Shown: positions 45,008-57,047, numbered from the stretch's first letter. The stretch is 64,000 nt of DNA from Carnegiea gigantea (GCA_029747015.1 JAKOGI010002456.1:5001-69000); one strand, 5' to 3'. Numbers and translations are program-made. Notes: generated from the sequence alone by a model not told the origin.

Positions 45008-45928
45008 AGGAACTCACTGCTATGACAGTCTTTACCTTATTAGAAGTCTCAAGTCTGAGATGAAAAGTAAAGCAGCGATGCCTCTTCAGTAAGTTTAACA
45101 TCAACATCCTCCAGTAAATATTGGACTATTATCAATGCATTAAGCTTATCTGGAATTTTTTTTTTTAAAAAAAAAAGAAGGTTTTACTTACCAGTTTCAA
45201 ATTTTATCTGAAATTTTTTAGATCGCTGCAGTCAATAGCCAATGAATTCCAACAAGATGTGTTCCCTTTTGATTTTTTACAAAAATGTAAAACAACAAAG
45301 CAGTTTGCAGTGTCACTCTTGACCCAACTGGTAAGTAATAAAAGCATTACAAATTTCTTTTTTGTTTTCACTGTGCACCATAAATGACATATGTGATCAA
45401 AAATTTATTTTGTTGATAAACAATAATTTTACTTGTTTCATACTATCATGGAAGTTCAAATTTTAATGAACTATTAGCAATTTATTAGCTAGAAAACAAT
45501 TTTAAAATTTTTTTTTGAACTTCACCCATGTATTGTAAATTTATTTCTTTTCATGGGGAACCGTTTATTGTGAATTTATAATATTTAACATTTATTTTTT
45601 CTCATTCCAAATATTTTGACTGCATACATACATATATATATGGGGTACATGGAGTAATATAGTGGTCAAATTATCTATCAGGAGGGGGGGGGGGGAACTC
45701 TAAAGCTTCGTACCTTATGAGAATACCTTAGTTGTAGTAGGCATAAAAGATAGATACAAAGACAAGGGAAAGGGCCACCCCTGGTAATTCTACTGTACAC
45801 ATTTTAGTATGAGAAAAAAATATATATATGTGTGTGTATATATATATGTATACATATATATATATATATATATATAGATATATGTGTGTATATGTGCATA
45901 TATATACACACACACACACACACATATA
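45008..45928. other. Intergenic, AT-rich with homopolymers and microsatellites
   Basis: No gene recognised. Contains a T/A homopolymer pair near 45158-45176, a G run at 45684-45695, and TA/TG/CA dinucleotide runs from 45820 to the gap. Confidence 0.5.
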
Positions 45929-46028
45929 NNNNNNNNNNNNNNNNNNNNNNNNNNNNNNNNNNNNNNNNNNNNNNNNNNNNNNNNNNNNNNNNNNNNNNNN
46001 NNNNNNNNNNNNNNNNNNNNNNNNNNNN
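45929..46028. other. Assembly gap, 100 N
   Basis: Exactly 100 N, the conventional filler for a gap of unknown size. It is bounded by a (CA)n/TATA run on the left and 23 C on the right. Open frames crossing it are artefacts. Confidence 0.99.
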
Positions 46029-46051
46029 CCCCCCCCCCCCCCCCCCCCCCC
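46029..46051. repeat. Poly-C tract (23 C) at gap edge
   Basis: 23 consecutive C directly after the N run; its true length is unknown. It lies 132 bp upstream of the Nudix start codon. Confidence 0.9.
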
Positions 46052-46183
46052 AATTCAAGCTTTCATGATCTCATGTTCTTATCGATCCTGAGAAAGCTAC
46101 CATCCAACCTGCATTTACCAGTAATAGCTAAACCCCCATTAATACCCACATACCCACCAACCCCATCTGCTCTCTCTCACCTC

Positions 46184-49100
46184 ATGGGCTCCGCCAGCTC
46201 GTCCTGTCTGAGGCTTGCAGCCTTAGCGCAGCAGCTCAGGCTCTATAAACCGCCGCCTCCAATGGGCGATGATTCTGAAGACGTCCAAGAGGAGACACGG
46301 AAGGTGGTTTCGCAGGTGGGCTTTGTTGAATCTTCAATTCCAATTGGTCAAAACCCAGATAAACGGAGAGAGAAGGAGGAACGGTTCAAGCCCAAGAGGG
46401 CTGCAGTTCTTGTTTGTCTCTTTGAAGGAGATAATGGTGATCTCCGGGTCATTCTTACTAAACGCTCTTCCAAGCTTTCCACTCACTCGGGTCTGTGATT
46501 TCATTTTATGCTTTCCTCCGCCACCCTTTTTTTTCCCTTCTTTGTCCTTTTGGTGTTGATTGATTTGAACTTTCTGGATTTTGGGTTTTGGTAAAACTTG
46601 GGTTTTTGGTTATGTAGATTAGTACTTGATCCTAGTTTCATACTACATAAACTTGATCTTTTTGGTTTTGGTCATTGGACTGGGTTGGAGTTTTATTGAT
46701 TCTTGTGATTTCCTGGGTTTGATTATGATGCATTCGGGAATTTGGTAAACTTGAAGACTTCCCCCCCTGGTGCCAAGTAGAGTGACGAATGCGTCTTTTT
46801 TTTTTTTTTTTTTTTGGTTTCTTTCTTTGATGGTCATTGGTATTAACTGGGTTTTGGTGTTTGCTTCCAGGGGAAGTGGCATTGCCTGGTGGGAAAGCAG
46901 AGGAAGGTGACAAGGATGATGCAGATACAGCAATAAGAGAGGCTAAGGAGGAGATTGGATTGGATCCGTCTCTAGTGAATGTTGTGACCACTCTTGAGCC
47001 ATTTTTGTCTAAGGTACCAAGCAATAACAAAACTGTTTATTTGCTATTTTAGTAGTAGTGCATTTGTTAAAGTATTAAGCTCACCCAGACAGTTTTGTAG
47101 ACCATATTTGAATAGCCGCTAATGATATGAAAGGAATCAGCTGAAACAACTTGTTACCCTATTAGAACTTACCAAACAATTTGCTATAGAAAATCATATA
47201 TAGATCAACGTACAAGATGAAAGGGCTGCTAGGGGCAAAGTAAAGGGTGATGGTTTTCTAATTAGATGGACTTTAAGGCTTTTGAAAATGCATATTCTGT
47301 GAAACCTTTTATTTTTTGATTAAATTATGAACTTGTTCATGCGATTGTAACTCTTTTTAGAGACTGTTCTATTTGAAAGACTTCAGAAAATCGTTGCATT
47401 AAGGTGACAGCTTTAGTTAAAGCTGATACAAAACAGGGAATTCTAAGCAGCTAAAAAGTGACGGGGAGAATGAGGAAACACTTAAGCATGCCAATTGTGA
47501 TCCCTTTTTGTGTAAATAGTGTCAATCTTTTATGAAGTCCATTGTGTGTCTTGCTTTTGGTTCTTGGAAAAGTGAAGCTCTGGCATGATTAGGACTTAAT
47601 CAGTCATGGGGTTTGTGAATTAAACTTTCTTTACTTGGTGGGCTCAGTCAATCATTTGGTTTGTGAACATACTGGCTTGAACTGCATAACTGGTGTTGGA
47701 CGTTGCTGGTGACGTTTAGTTTGGAATCAGTAGTGCTGCAGCTCTCATAGATAAAACAGGCATGGCAACTTTTGATTTGTCAAGCAAAATTGCTTTAATT
47801 GAGGTGGTCTGCCTAACTGTTGTTCTTGGTTTACGAGGACACCTGCAGCTTCATTTGGATGATAGCAGAAACTTTTCTTTTAAAAAAAAACATAAGTTAC
47901 CATATATCCCTTGCCGTAACATATTATTGCCAGCGCAGTTGCCACATTTTACAGCAGGAAATGATTGTTTCTATTTGTTGCTTAAGATGGAATATTGGAG
48001 CCATCCAGATAGAATAGAGCAATCTATTCATCCTATCTTAACAAGATCGCCCAAAGCTTTGTGAAGACTTCTTGGAATCCAGTTTGAAACGGCTGAGTTT
48101 ACTCAGCGAGAGATCCTTCATTTTTGAAAGCTACGAGTGAAGCCATCCAGATAAACTAGAGCATAGCTCACAATGAAGCCTATCCATCCTATCTTGATAA
48201 CATCACCCAAAAGCATTGGATTCCAGTTTGAAATGAATGAGTTTACTCATGGAGAGATCATATATTTGTGATAGGAACATTGCCTTTACTACTTGACGAT
48301 AAATATATCTATATATTCTCAGGGGCTGTGGGGGGAACCCTCCCCCCCCCCCCCAAGGAAAAAAAAAAAAAACAAATAACACGTCTGTGGAAAAAAAACA
48401 AAACTATATAAATCTGTTGAAGAACTTTTAGCATATTTCTTTTTGCTTCTTGTGTGAATTTTACAGATATCAGGCAACATGATTCGATTGGAAAGCAAAG
48501 GTGTTGTGGTGCCACTTTTTCTTTGCTTCTTCTTCATCGATTGAATATAGTGGATTAGAAATTATGTTTTCTTTTGTTGTATATTCCCACAGTTCTACAA
48601 AGGGTAGAGCTCATTTGTATATGGAAATTTTAAGGAACATTTCGATCTTATGTTCGTTTTTGTGGGGCTAGTTCTTAATGGAGTCAAATGTTCCTTGGCA
48701 TTTTTGTCAAATTTGTTCCCTAGCCATTTGTGGAACTGAGACTATCAATGTGAATGATGGCTGATTCAGTTCTCAGAAAGACATGTTATGACATTTATGA
48801 GTTATGACCCTCGCCTACCAGTTCTGAACATGGGTACCTTTCAGCTGTGCGCTAGATGTGCTGAAATATGTGATCCTGGACTTGCCTTTTAACCACTAGC
48901 CTGCTTTTTGTCATCTAATTTATTTAGGCCTGCATCTTGTGTATCATATGTGATTTAACTGTCATTGGCTATCAATAAGAAGCCTCAAGTATGTCAGGAG
49001 TCGGGATTAACTTACAGATGTAGAAAAAAATCATAATTCATGCACCAACTCATGATCAGAGGTTATCACTGGCTTTTGCAATATTATCATCATGTTCACA

Positions 49101-49537
49101 TGTGTAGCATCTTTTGAGGGTGGTACCAGTTATTGGAATACTATCTGACAAGAAGGCATTCAAGCCAGTTCTAAATACCGCAGAAGTGGAAGCAGTATTT
49201 GATGCGCCCTTGGAAATGTTCATTAAGGTTCTCATCTTTTTTCTATTTCTTTCTGAATCACTCAAAATATCTCCTTCGCTTTTGACATAAAATCACTGCA
49301 ATGTTGATTCAGGATGAAAATCGAAGATCAGAAGAAAGGGAGTGGATGGGATACAAGTACGTGATCCATTATTTTGACTATGAAGCAGATAACAAAAGGT
49401 ACCTGATATGGGGTCTGACTGCTGGGATCTTGATTCGAGCAGCCTCGGTTGTTTATCAGAGAGGACCACCATTTGTCGAGCAGAATCCTAGATTTAAGGT
49501 TCCTAAAATTGTTGATAAAGACACTGTAATGCGTTGA
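46184..49537 (+). CDS. NUDT15: Nudix hydrolase, CoA-diphosphatase type (NUDT15/22-like)
   Basis: Four exons: 46184-46490, 46871-47013, 49108-49227 and 49313-49537, giving 264 residues with consistent phase and GT-AG introns (the second intron is 2.1 kb). The family hydrolyses coenzyme A and acyl-CoA derivatives to 4'-phosphopantetheine products and 3',5'-ADP. The CoA-Nudix signature upstream of the Nudix box is visible (LTKRSSKLSTHSGEVALPGG, residues 90-110), followed by the box GGKAEEGD...REAKEEIGL (109-133) with the metal-binding REAKEE helix; spacing and the D in place of the first E follow the CoA subfamily. The C-terminal half has FDAPLEMFIK and EEREWMGYKYVIHYFDYEAD, then IWGLTAGILIRAASVVYQR. 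The first ~25 residues (MGSASSSCLRLAALAQQLRL) are Ser/Arg/Leu-rich and could be an organelle presequence. A second in-frame Met (residue 27) would give a cytosolic form. The name is by resemblance to plant NUDT15/22. Confidence 0.9.
47014..49107 (+). other. Large second intron of the Nudix gene
   Basis: 2.1 kb with no exon seen between K150 and H151 of the predicted protein; joining without further exons gives a continuous Nudix fold. Contains a short C run then A run at 48341-48372 and no complete transposon that I could define. Confidence 0.7.
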
Positions 49538-50063
49538 ATTCAATGAAGGTTCTTTAATTATGTAACCATTGGTTCTATGTACAGTAGAACCTAGAATATT
49601 GCAGAGTTCACAGCATAAATGACATGTATTTTTAAAGGCTGAAGCCGATATTTGTATCAAGTTGTAGCAGTCCACTATTGCATGTTGCATTTTATTTTAA
49701 AAACGCCACTTTAAAAACGTGATCTTGTGGTATCAAAACCATGTCGTCTAATGATTTTGCTGAAGGAGTCCAAGACTTGCAGGTTGAAGCATGTTCAAAC
49801 TCTAGATTTTCTCAAAATCAGCAAGTTACATTCTTTGGAGTTCTTCAGCAACGCTTAATTTATGGTCCAAGAACTTATCTACTATGTTAAGCGTGAGTGA
49901 TCTCTTGTACCACAAGGAGAGAATGGCATAATATTAGATTGGTGGTTGCTCTTGCAAGAGGCAAACTAAATATTCTTTGTTTTCCACTTTCTTTCTTTGG
50001 AGTTAGCTTCTAGAGGCTGCAGCAACCTAAAAGGGCGAGAACTGGGGATTCTTCCAAGAGGAG

Positions 50064-50430
50064 ATGATCCTTGATAGGTATGCCAACATCTGAGTAGAGT
50101 GTGTACTTTAGACAGGGGACCCTTTTTTCTTATAGCAGCTTCACTGAGGTATTAGTTTTCACTTTTGGTATTTACATATGCGTCTATTTCAATGGGTTTT
50201 CTGTGCTTGCTCATTTGGGGGTCTCGATTCCAACTTTCTAGAGGTGTGCAACTTACCTCTGGACAAAGGTTTTTTTGGGTGTATATTGCGTTGTTGTAAT
50301 GAACATGATCCTTCATAGGTACGCCAACATATGACTAGAGTGTCTTTTAGACAGGGACCCTTTTTCTTTTAGCAGCTTCACTGAGATATTAGTTTTCACC
50401 TTTGGAATTTTGCATATGCATGTATTTTTC
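50064..50430. repeat. Direct duplication of ~130 bp
   Basis: GATCCTTGATAGGTATGCCA (50065) and GATCCTTCATAGGTACGCCA (50308) start two copies that continue through AGCAGCTTCACTGAG and ATTAGTTTTCAC. Offset is about 243 bp, with ~110 bp of other sequence between copies. Confidence 0.8.
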
Positions 50431-52332
50431 TGAGCTCGAACTTCTCATTTTGTTCCCCCTTCTCCCGGTGGGTTTATTCCTTGATCAATATGAACGGTAA
50501 CATTGTTTACCTACTCTTGCATCATCTTTTCCAGCATGACTGGTATCACGTTGCTGTGCAGTGTGCACACGCATAATGTTCCTGCTTACTAGTTCTACTA
50601 CTCTCTCAGTGACATCTTATCATTCAGTTATAGATTGTTAGCTGTCGCAACTATAAGGCTGCAAACACATTGACCTTCTTATACCTCGCATTAGCAGTAG
50701 ACATGAAATGGTCGTCGTCCTTGTGACTTAAACTCCTCATTCTACCTTAGCATACTGATGCCAGCCACCCAAAACTCGGACATGATTATGATCCTTGGAC
50801 ATTAAAATTAGAATAAAATTTCCTTAAAAATAGCGGAGTTTGTCATTTGAACATGTACTTAAGCCAGCTTTCATAGCTGCTACCTCTTTTGACTTCGATT
50901 ACTGTGTCAAAAAACAAAAGTCCTGTTTGCCAAACTGATCAGCTTTCTCCTGCAGGTTGCACATTTTTGGTCCTTAGGATACATCCAGATTGGGAATAGA
51001 TAATGAAGAAGTGGCTGCAAATTATTCTAAATATTCTGCAACATGAAATTAGTCTTGCTGCAAGCTACTCTTACTCAGATCCAAGTATTTATTTAGCCCT
51101 CTCATGTCGTTAATATTGGAACCATTATGGTAGAGCTGGACGACTAGTTGCTGGAATCGCAAGTTTGATCTTAAACATAGAGGAAAGTGTGTCCACCTGT
51201 AGATTCTGTGTTGAAGACACTGCCATGACCAGCTTTGATGTGCTATTGCCAGAAATAATCGGTTGCTGAGAAACAAGCTACTGCAACCTACTAAGCTCAT
51301 GGATAAAATGGAGCTGCAGTCTTGACCTGCATATTGGGGAGATAATGGCAATCTACGTGTGCATGTCTTTCACTCTCTCTCACATTTCTAGTTTAGGTCT
51401 GAACGAGGATGCAGGAGCACAATTTGTCAGCTGTCAAAGAATTGCAATTAAAATTCATGCCCTCTCTGGTGAAGCTTGATCCTGTTGGTACTTAATTTTG
51501 TGGTGATTGGATTTCACTGGAATCGATCATTATATAATCCATCCATTTTTACGTCACCATTTTATGGGCTTGGTTCTAGATTTTTTTTTTTGGGGGGGGG
51601 GGGGGATAAATAAAGGGAAGCGCCTCTCCAGTTCTCACAAGAGATCGGCTAAGTGACATTCCAAGTAAGCGGTGAAGTAGGCGAATGTCCCAAAATTGAA
51701 AGCCAATTACCAGCCAGCCAGCAAGTCATTGTTGATTGAGCTAGAAGAGCTGGAATTGGTGAAACAACTTGCAAAACCTCATGGTGACTTTTGATAAGAT
51801 AAAACTAAAACTAGAGTATAAGGTGCAAAAAAGCAAAGCCTGACCGGTCCTGAATTCACCAGAAGAAACGTAATAGGAGGGTTTAAGAATTCTCTCTAAT
51901 GTTCCAACGTCTCCCTTTGGAAAAATGAAGATAAGGTTCTCTTCAGCTTTTTTCCGTTTCAATGGTGGCACAACAGAAGGCGTTCGCTAGGATTTCAATT
52001 TACAACTTCTGTCACCAACATAAAATCTAACCAACTAATATGACACTAAAATGACTTGAAATCGAGTTGGATGATGTCATTAATTGAGACCCCATTATTC
52101 CAGCGGTTGGAGAACCATGCAGCAAATTTCAAAGTGAGGCTCTAACGAATGCAATGCATAGATCACTAGTTGGAAGGAACCGGATTATTCAAGACCCAGA
52201 CATGACATAAGATAATCACCTATGCAGCGTTCAAGCAACATAGTGTAGTGTGGACTCTAATAAAGCAGGCCCTTAGAATGCAGCCTCGTCATTGTATCCT
52301 AAAAAAAACACATTTTGCGTAAGCGCAAAGTG

Positions 52333-52400
52333 TATGTGTGTGCGCACACGTGCACGTACATGAATGTGTCTGCGCGCACGTGTTCATGCGTGCATGCATA
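52333..52400. repeat. Alternating purine-pyrimidine stretch
   Basis: GTATGTGTGTGCGCACACGT and onward to GCGTGCATGCATAATG is mostly alternating purine/pyrimidine with CG and TG/CA steps and a perfect palindrome TGTGCGCACA. It lies ~230 bp beyond the CHLI stop. Such DNA can adopt Z form; that is possibility only. Confidence 0.6.
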
Positions 52401-52632
52401 ATGAAAATTCAATTTCGACAGGAGAGGAAAATTCAGTCAGCAGACCCTCAAAGGTCACATAGATAACGGTAGAATAATTATTCACTTAAGATTGTATTTT
52501 GTCAAGAATATGACAGTAAACAACATTTCACTTCAAGTCAAAAATCAGAAGCATTAGAAAAACCTGGATCATCAGTGCAAGACAAAACTTAACGACATAT
52601 AAGAGCTGCAAAATCTACAGCTCTGCGTTCCT

Positions 52633-54644
52633 TCAGCTAAACACCTCATAAAATTTCTCAATGACAAGTAACCCAGAGTCGATTGACTCCAAAGGATCCT
52701 TCCTCAGTCGATGTCTTAAGCAGTTAGGGATTACTGTAGCAATGTCTTCTGCAGTGACCTGATCCCTGCCCTTGAGAGCAGCCAATGCTTTAGCTGCCCT
52801 GTTCGTCACTATATCGCCTCGCAACCCATCCACATTAAGCTCGGCACAAACTTTAGAGATTTTAACCCGGAGGTCATGATCAATCTGAACAGAAGAAAGG
52901 TTGCTTCGGGCAGATGAAATTTGGCTTTGAAGCTTTTTTTGCTCCGCTCTGTAAGAATCCCGGAACTCCTTTGGGTTTTTGTCAAAGCGGGCTCGCTCCT
53001 CCACGATCTTCACCCTAAGCTCGGCATCCTTCACTGTTCCAACCTGAGCATGCATCCCAAAACGATCAAGTAACTGGGGCCTAAGTTCCCCCTCCTCAGG
53101 GTTTCCTGAGCCAATAAGAATAAACCGAGCAGGGTGTGAGATGGAAATACCCTCTCTCTCAACCGTGTTCCATCCAGAAGCAGCAGAATCCAAAAGAACA
53201 TCCACCAAATGGTCATCTAAAAGATTGACCTCATCAACATACAAAATCCCTCGATTAGCCTTCGCAAGAAGTCCCGGCTCAAATGCCTTGACTCCCTCAG
53301 TTAAAGCCTTCTCAATGTCTATTGTCCCACAAACCCTATCCTCAGTAGCACCCAGTGGCAAATCAACCATGTTGATTTTGGTCATTACAACTTCAAGTTC
53401 ATCGCCTTTTAGAGCTCTCTCTCTTACTTCCATAGCCATCAACTCAGGATCCTCAGGGTCAGAGTTGAAGGGGTCCCCAGCAACGACCTTAATTTCAGGG
53501 AGCAGATCTATTAATGACCTAACAGTGGTGGATTTCCCAGTTCCTCTGTCACCCATGATCATCACACCCCCGATCTTCGGGTCGATAACATTCAACAGAA
53601 GGCAGAGTTTCATCTCATCTTGACCAACTATGGCTGCAAATGGGAACACTGGCCTTTGATTTTCTGTTGCAACCCTTGGAGCCTAGAATACAGAACTATT
53701 TAGCAATGCAACTAATTCACATAATCAGTTTCCATAACTATTTAGTAATGCAACTAATTCACATAAGCAGTGTGCATCACAAGATAATCAGAAGGAGACT
53801 TTCCATTTGCACAAAATGAACGTTTCAATTTCCATGGGTTCAGTTAGCTTTCTTCTTAACATATTTTAATTCCATGTATCAGAAAAAGTAATGATGATAA
53901 ATCTAGATAGACATGCATGTATTCTGACAAAAATCCATAGATTTGCAACAGCCTAAAACCAAATTCAGGATAATGCTGATAAGCATCAACACCGATTTTA
54001 GGTGAACGAAGGGTATCAGTCTGTCTCTCCAAATTTATATTACTAGCACTTCTGCCATTCAATCATGAAATCGATTCCGATAAACATCACAAAGCTATCA
54101 TACGAGCCAAGCTAATAGAAACTATTTGTTGGCATCAACCAACTGTAACACTCATCTGCAAACCACCTCCCTTGTTTTTCCAAAAATGAAACAGAAGAAA
54201 AGAGAAGAAAACCATCTCAGGATGGACCCAGGTGGAAATTGTGATCGATGAACTTGTATAATAATTTTCTAAATTCCCTAATTTGTTATATAAAAACGTA
54301 AGGCTATACAAGCAAGCTCAACTTCTGGGTTTTTTTCGTTAATATTTCAATAGTAGTTAAGAATCAAAACTGATGTCAAAAATTGCACAAGTTGGCGCAA
54401 ATACGAAGCAAAGATAAGAAAACGACGGGAAGAAAAAGGAAAGATACCTGTCGGATCGAATTAATTTCAGTAGCAACATTGGAAATGGAAAATTGTAGCT
54501 GAGACCTACTCTTCTTCACAGGAATCCTAATTGCGCCATAGAACTCTGTCCAATTAGATTGCCCTGCAAATCAAAAAATCCCAAAAATTATTACAGAAAA
54601 CCCATTTCATTTTCAGTGCAAAATCATCACAAAATGGCTCAAAT

Positions 54645-54723
<79 letters not shown>

Positions 54724-54829
54724 TACCAGGGTTTGTGGGAATGGAGAATGCAGATGATTTGGGGGAAGGAGAAGAAAAAGGGCATGAAGAGAAGAGGGAA
54801 GTAGAGGAGGAGCCCAGAAGCCCAGCCAT
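52633..54829 (-). CDS. CHLI: Magnesium chelatase subunit I, chloroplastic (CHLI)
   Basis: CHLI is the AAA+ ATPase subunit of Mg-chelatase, which with CHLD and CHLH inserts Mg into protoporphyrin IX, the first step committed to chlorophyll, in the chloroplast. Exons on the minus strand: 54829-54727, 54563-54448 and 53682-52633, coding 422 residues, essentially the family length. The N-terminus [20 protein letters not shown] is a Ser-rich transit peptide. Visible motifs: Walker [10 protein letters not shown] (117-125), Walker B ILYVDE (219-224), sensor-1 Asn in IGSGNPEEG (~267), arginine finger in [10 protein letters not shown] (~280). Four cysteines at 100, 191, 352 and 394 match the pattern of the Arabidopsis protein, where the last pair is thioredoxin-regulated. 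Splice sites are CCTG/GTACTC, TTTGCAG, CGACAG/GTATC and TTCTAG. The start codon is the first Met that gives a transit peptide. No damage seen. Confidence 0.97.
54647..54723. repeat. (GT)n(GA)n compound microsatellite in CHLI intron 1
   Basis: (GT)18 at 54647-54682 then (GA)~19 with one C interruption at 54685-54723. On the coding strand it is (TC)n(AC)n starting only about four bases after the splice donor GTAC, taking up nearly half of the 163-bp intron. Confidence 0.95.
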
Positions 54830-55016
54830 GGCAGAGGAAGACAGCCGTCGAGTGACGCAGAAGCAGTGCGCTCTGGCTCTAAGCCCGTTCAACTATGACC
54901 ATCAAACAAGCCGCTCTATTTGCTGCGGTGACCACCGGATAAGGAGATGGATTCCCGGTGGGTTCTACAAGATTGCCTCCATTTTGTTGTCCCTCCCCCT
55001 CATTTGTTGTTTATAA
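54830..55016 (-). promoter_or_regulatory. CHLI upstream region with TATA-like and I-box-like words
   Basis: On the minus strand a TATA-like ATTATAAACA lies near 55006-55015, about 180 bp before the CHLI ATG. A GATAAG (I-box core, found in many light-regulated plant promoters) sits on the plus strand at 54938-54943. Both words are short and could be chance; no transcription start is visible. Confidence 0.3.
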
Positions 55017-56268
55017 TATCTTTTTTAAAATTTTTTCCCCTAATGTAAGACGGTCAGAGGTAGATTAAAAAGGAGTTGGAACTCAAACTACGTGATTAGA
55101 ATATATGTAACTCCTTTATTATTACTGTAATCGAACATAGGTAGCATGAACTTAACATGGCGTTCATTTCTTTTAGACACTTTATTTAAGTGTTGATATT
55201 GATGTTCTTGCAAAACAGGTAATACTTACAGTCTGTTTGTATCTATTATCTATTACCCCTTACGTGCGATCCCCGTTGCTTTTGTTATGTTACTTCGCTC
55301 ATTGGTAGTTGTTTTTCATTAAATTTGGCCACTCTCTCCAACCTTTTGTACCTTGTAAAAATTAAACGAAGTTTATCACGTAATCAAAAGTTTCCAACAA
55401 ATTATTTTTTTCTATGCGTCTTTTAGAATCTCTCTCTATTGGTAGGAATGCTTATAGATGTGAGAATGTTTATGTCTAGATATCTCTAGATCTTGCTAAA
55501 ACGGGACTCATATCGGATGCTTTGTTATTGGAAATGTAATTCAGAAATTATTTCTCTTGGAAGGTTGTTGGAAAGAAGAGAAATTCGAAGTAACTTTGTC
55601 CCACATACCAAGATAATAGAAAGGAAAAAGTACTTTTCATACCTCCATGTCTTCAACCCATTTGATGAACATTTGGAGAGTGTGCATGGGTCAGGACGTA
55701 CACGTAGGTGTGCACTTCCCTAACTCAAGTGAAGGTGGAAGGTGCAGTGTAGTTTGGTGTTCATAATGTTATTGAAAATTCTTTTCCGTAGTTTTGGAAC
55801 GAATAGAACTTATTTGTGTAATATTGTCTTGCCTTGTAAAACACTATTTAGGACTATCTTCTTTCTTGATGTATGTCTTCTTTTTCTCTATCTTTTAACA
55901 AGCTCATCTGCTTCCAATTATGCTCTTCGGATTCCCTATAAAATCAATTTCATTGGTTCTTTGAAATACACATAAAAAAAAATTATCTTCTTAAAAACTC
56001 TCACCAAAATCTTGGGCTTTCGTTTGACCAATCTCTTATCGGATTCCTTCAAGTGTACAAGGATGGTCGGAGCCATGCAGCCTAGAGGTCAATGGTCGAT
56101 GATCAACTAATGCACCTGTGGTTGGGCGTAACTAACCTTTGAGATAGTGGATCATACCATGACATGATGATGACGTTGCTTAATATCCATAACACATGCT
56201 CTTTTTAATCTAATCTATTCTTTATCTCTAATTATTGAACATATCCCAATACCATATGTCTAACGGTT
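55017..56268. other. Intergenic, no feature recognised
   Basis: Short open frames (for example 55493-55723) show no recognisable domain. No inverted repeat or target-site duplication noticed. Confidence 0.4.
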
Positions 56269-57032
56269 TGATGGGGACCAAGTCCATGAGCTTTCTAAGT
56301 CCAAAGAGGTCCAAGAGTGCTCAAGGTGGTAAGGGAATGTAAAAAAAAGTCAACACTTCTTCCATCCAGGTGTGTCCAGCAAATGACATAATTTTTAAAC
56401 CCTGGTTGCCTAAACTTTGGGTAAATTAGATTCGGTTTACAGTACCTATCCTTTAGTTTAAAAGTATTATTTCCAATAAAAAAAATTTGAAATCAATAGG
56501 ACCTCATTTGCCCATTCAAATCCCCTCGCAAAGTCAAACAGTACAAGCAGGCTAGATGAGATAGTTTGTGTTGAGAAAGCGACAACCATAAGTCATTATC
56601 ATATTTTGTACTAGTTTTTGTTTATTGTCTTTCCTTTTGCCTTTTAGCCATTTTCTTGGTTTTTCCACTTGTATCACCTTGGTAAAGGCTCCCATGCTTA
56701 AGGGAGGCCTCTAGGATGTAAAACGCAGCATATGTTCACGAACAAAAATTGACTGAAGTTATTTCTCTCAAACAAACTCCTAGTTGCTTTTGCTTAAGTT
56801 GGCTAGCTCAAGGGGTAATCTCCTGGGTTCCTTTTAGACTTTTGGCGGTAAATTTTCTGTATCCAAAAATGTTAAAGAAATAGCCCAACTCCATCTAAAG
56901 TGGCGTCCTAGGAATGGTGTTGATTTATTTACTTCATTGGTTTCGATTTTAACTCATTGCTTTGGTTTCTTCTCCCACTTTATCTTGGTTGTTCAAGACT
57001 AGATGCATTATCTTTGGTATCCGAGCTTGGCT
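56269..57032 (+). mobile_element. Truncated LTR retrotransposon: LTR plus primer site
   Basis: Starts TGATGGGGACCAAGTCCATG, like the LTR start at 31014, and ends GACTAGATGCA at 57007. Seven bases on is TTGGTATCCGAGCTTGG (57013-57029), a close match to the initiator methionine primer site. The interior of this element is missing: the left LTR of the Athila-like element starts at 57048. So only a 5' LTR and a few internal bases remain. Confidence 0.6.
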
Positions 57033-57047
57033 ACCCTTCTTGATCGT

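Larger units (their letters stand above)
49538..52632. other. Convergent intergenic region between Nudix and CHLI
   Basis: About 3.1 kb between the stop codons of two genes facing each other. No third gene recognised. Contains a ~130-bp direct duplication (50064-50190 / 50304-50430), a T9-G16-like homopolymer junction near 51582-51605, and an alternating purine-pyrimidine stretch at 52333-52400. Confidence 0.5.

Noticed and set aside
45790..46498. Open frames crossing the N gap
   Set aside because: They consist of N-derived unknown residues and dinucleotide repeats; only the part from 46184 is a real exon.
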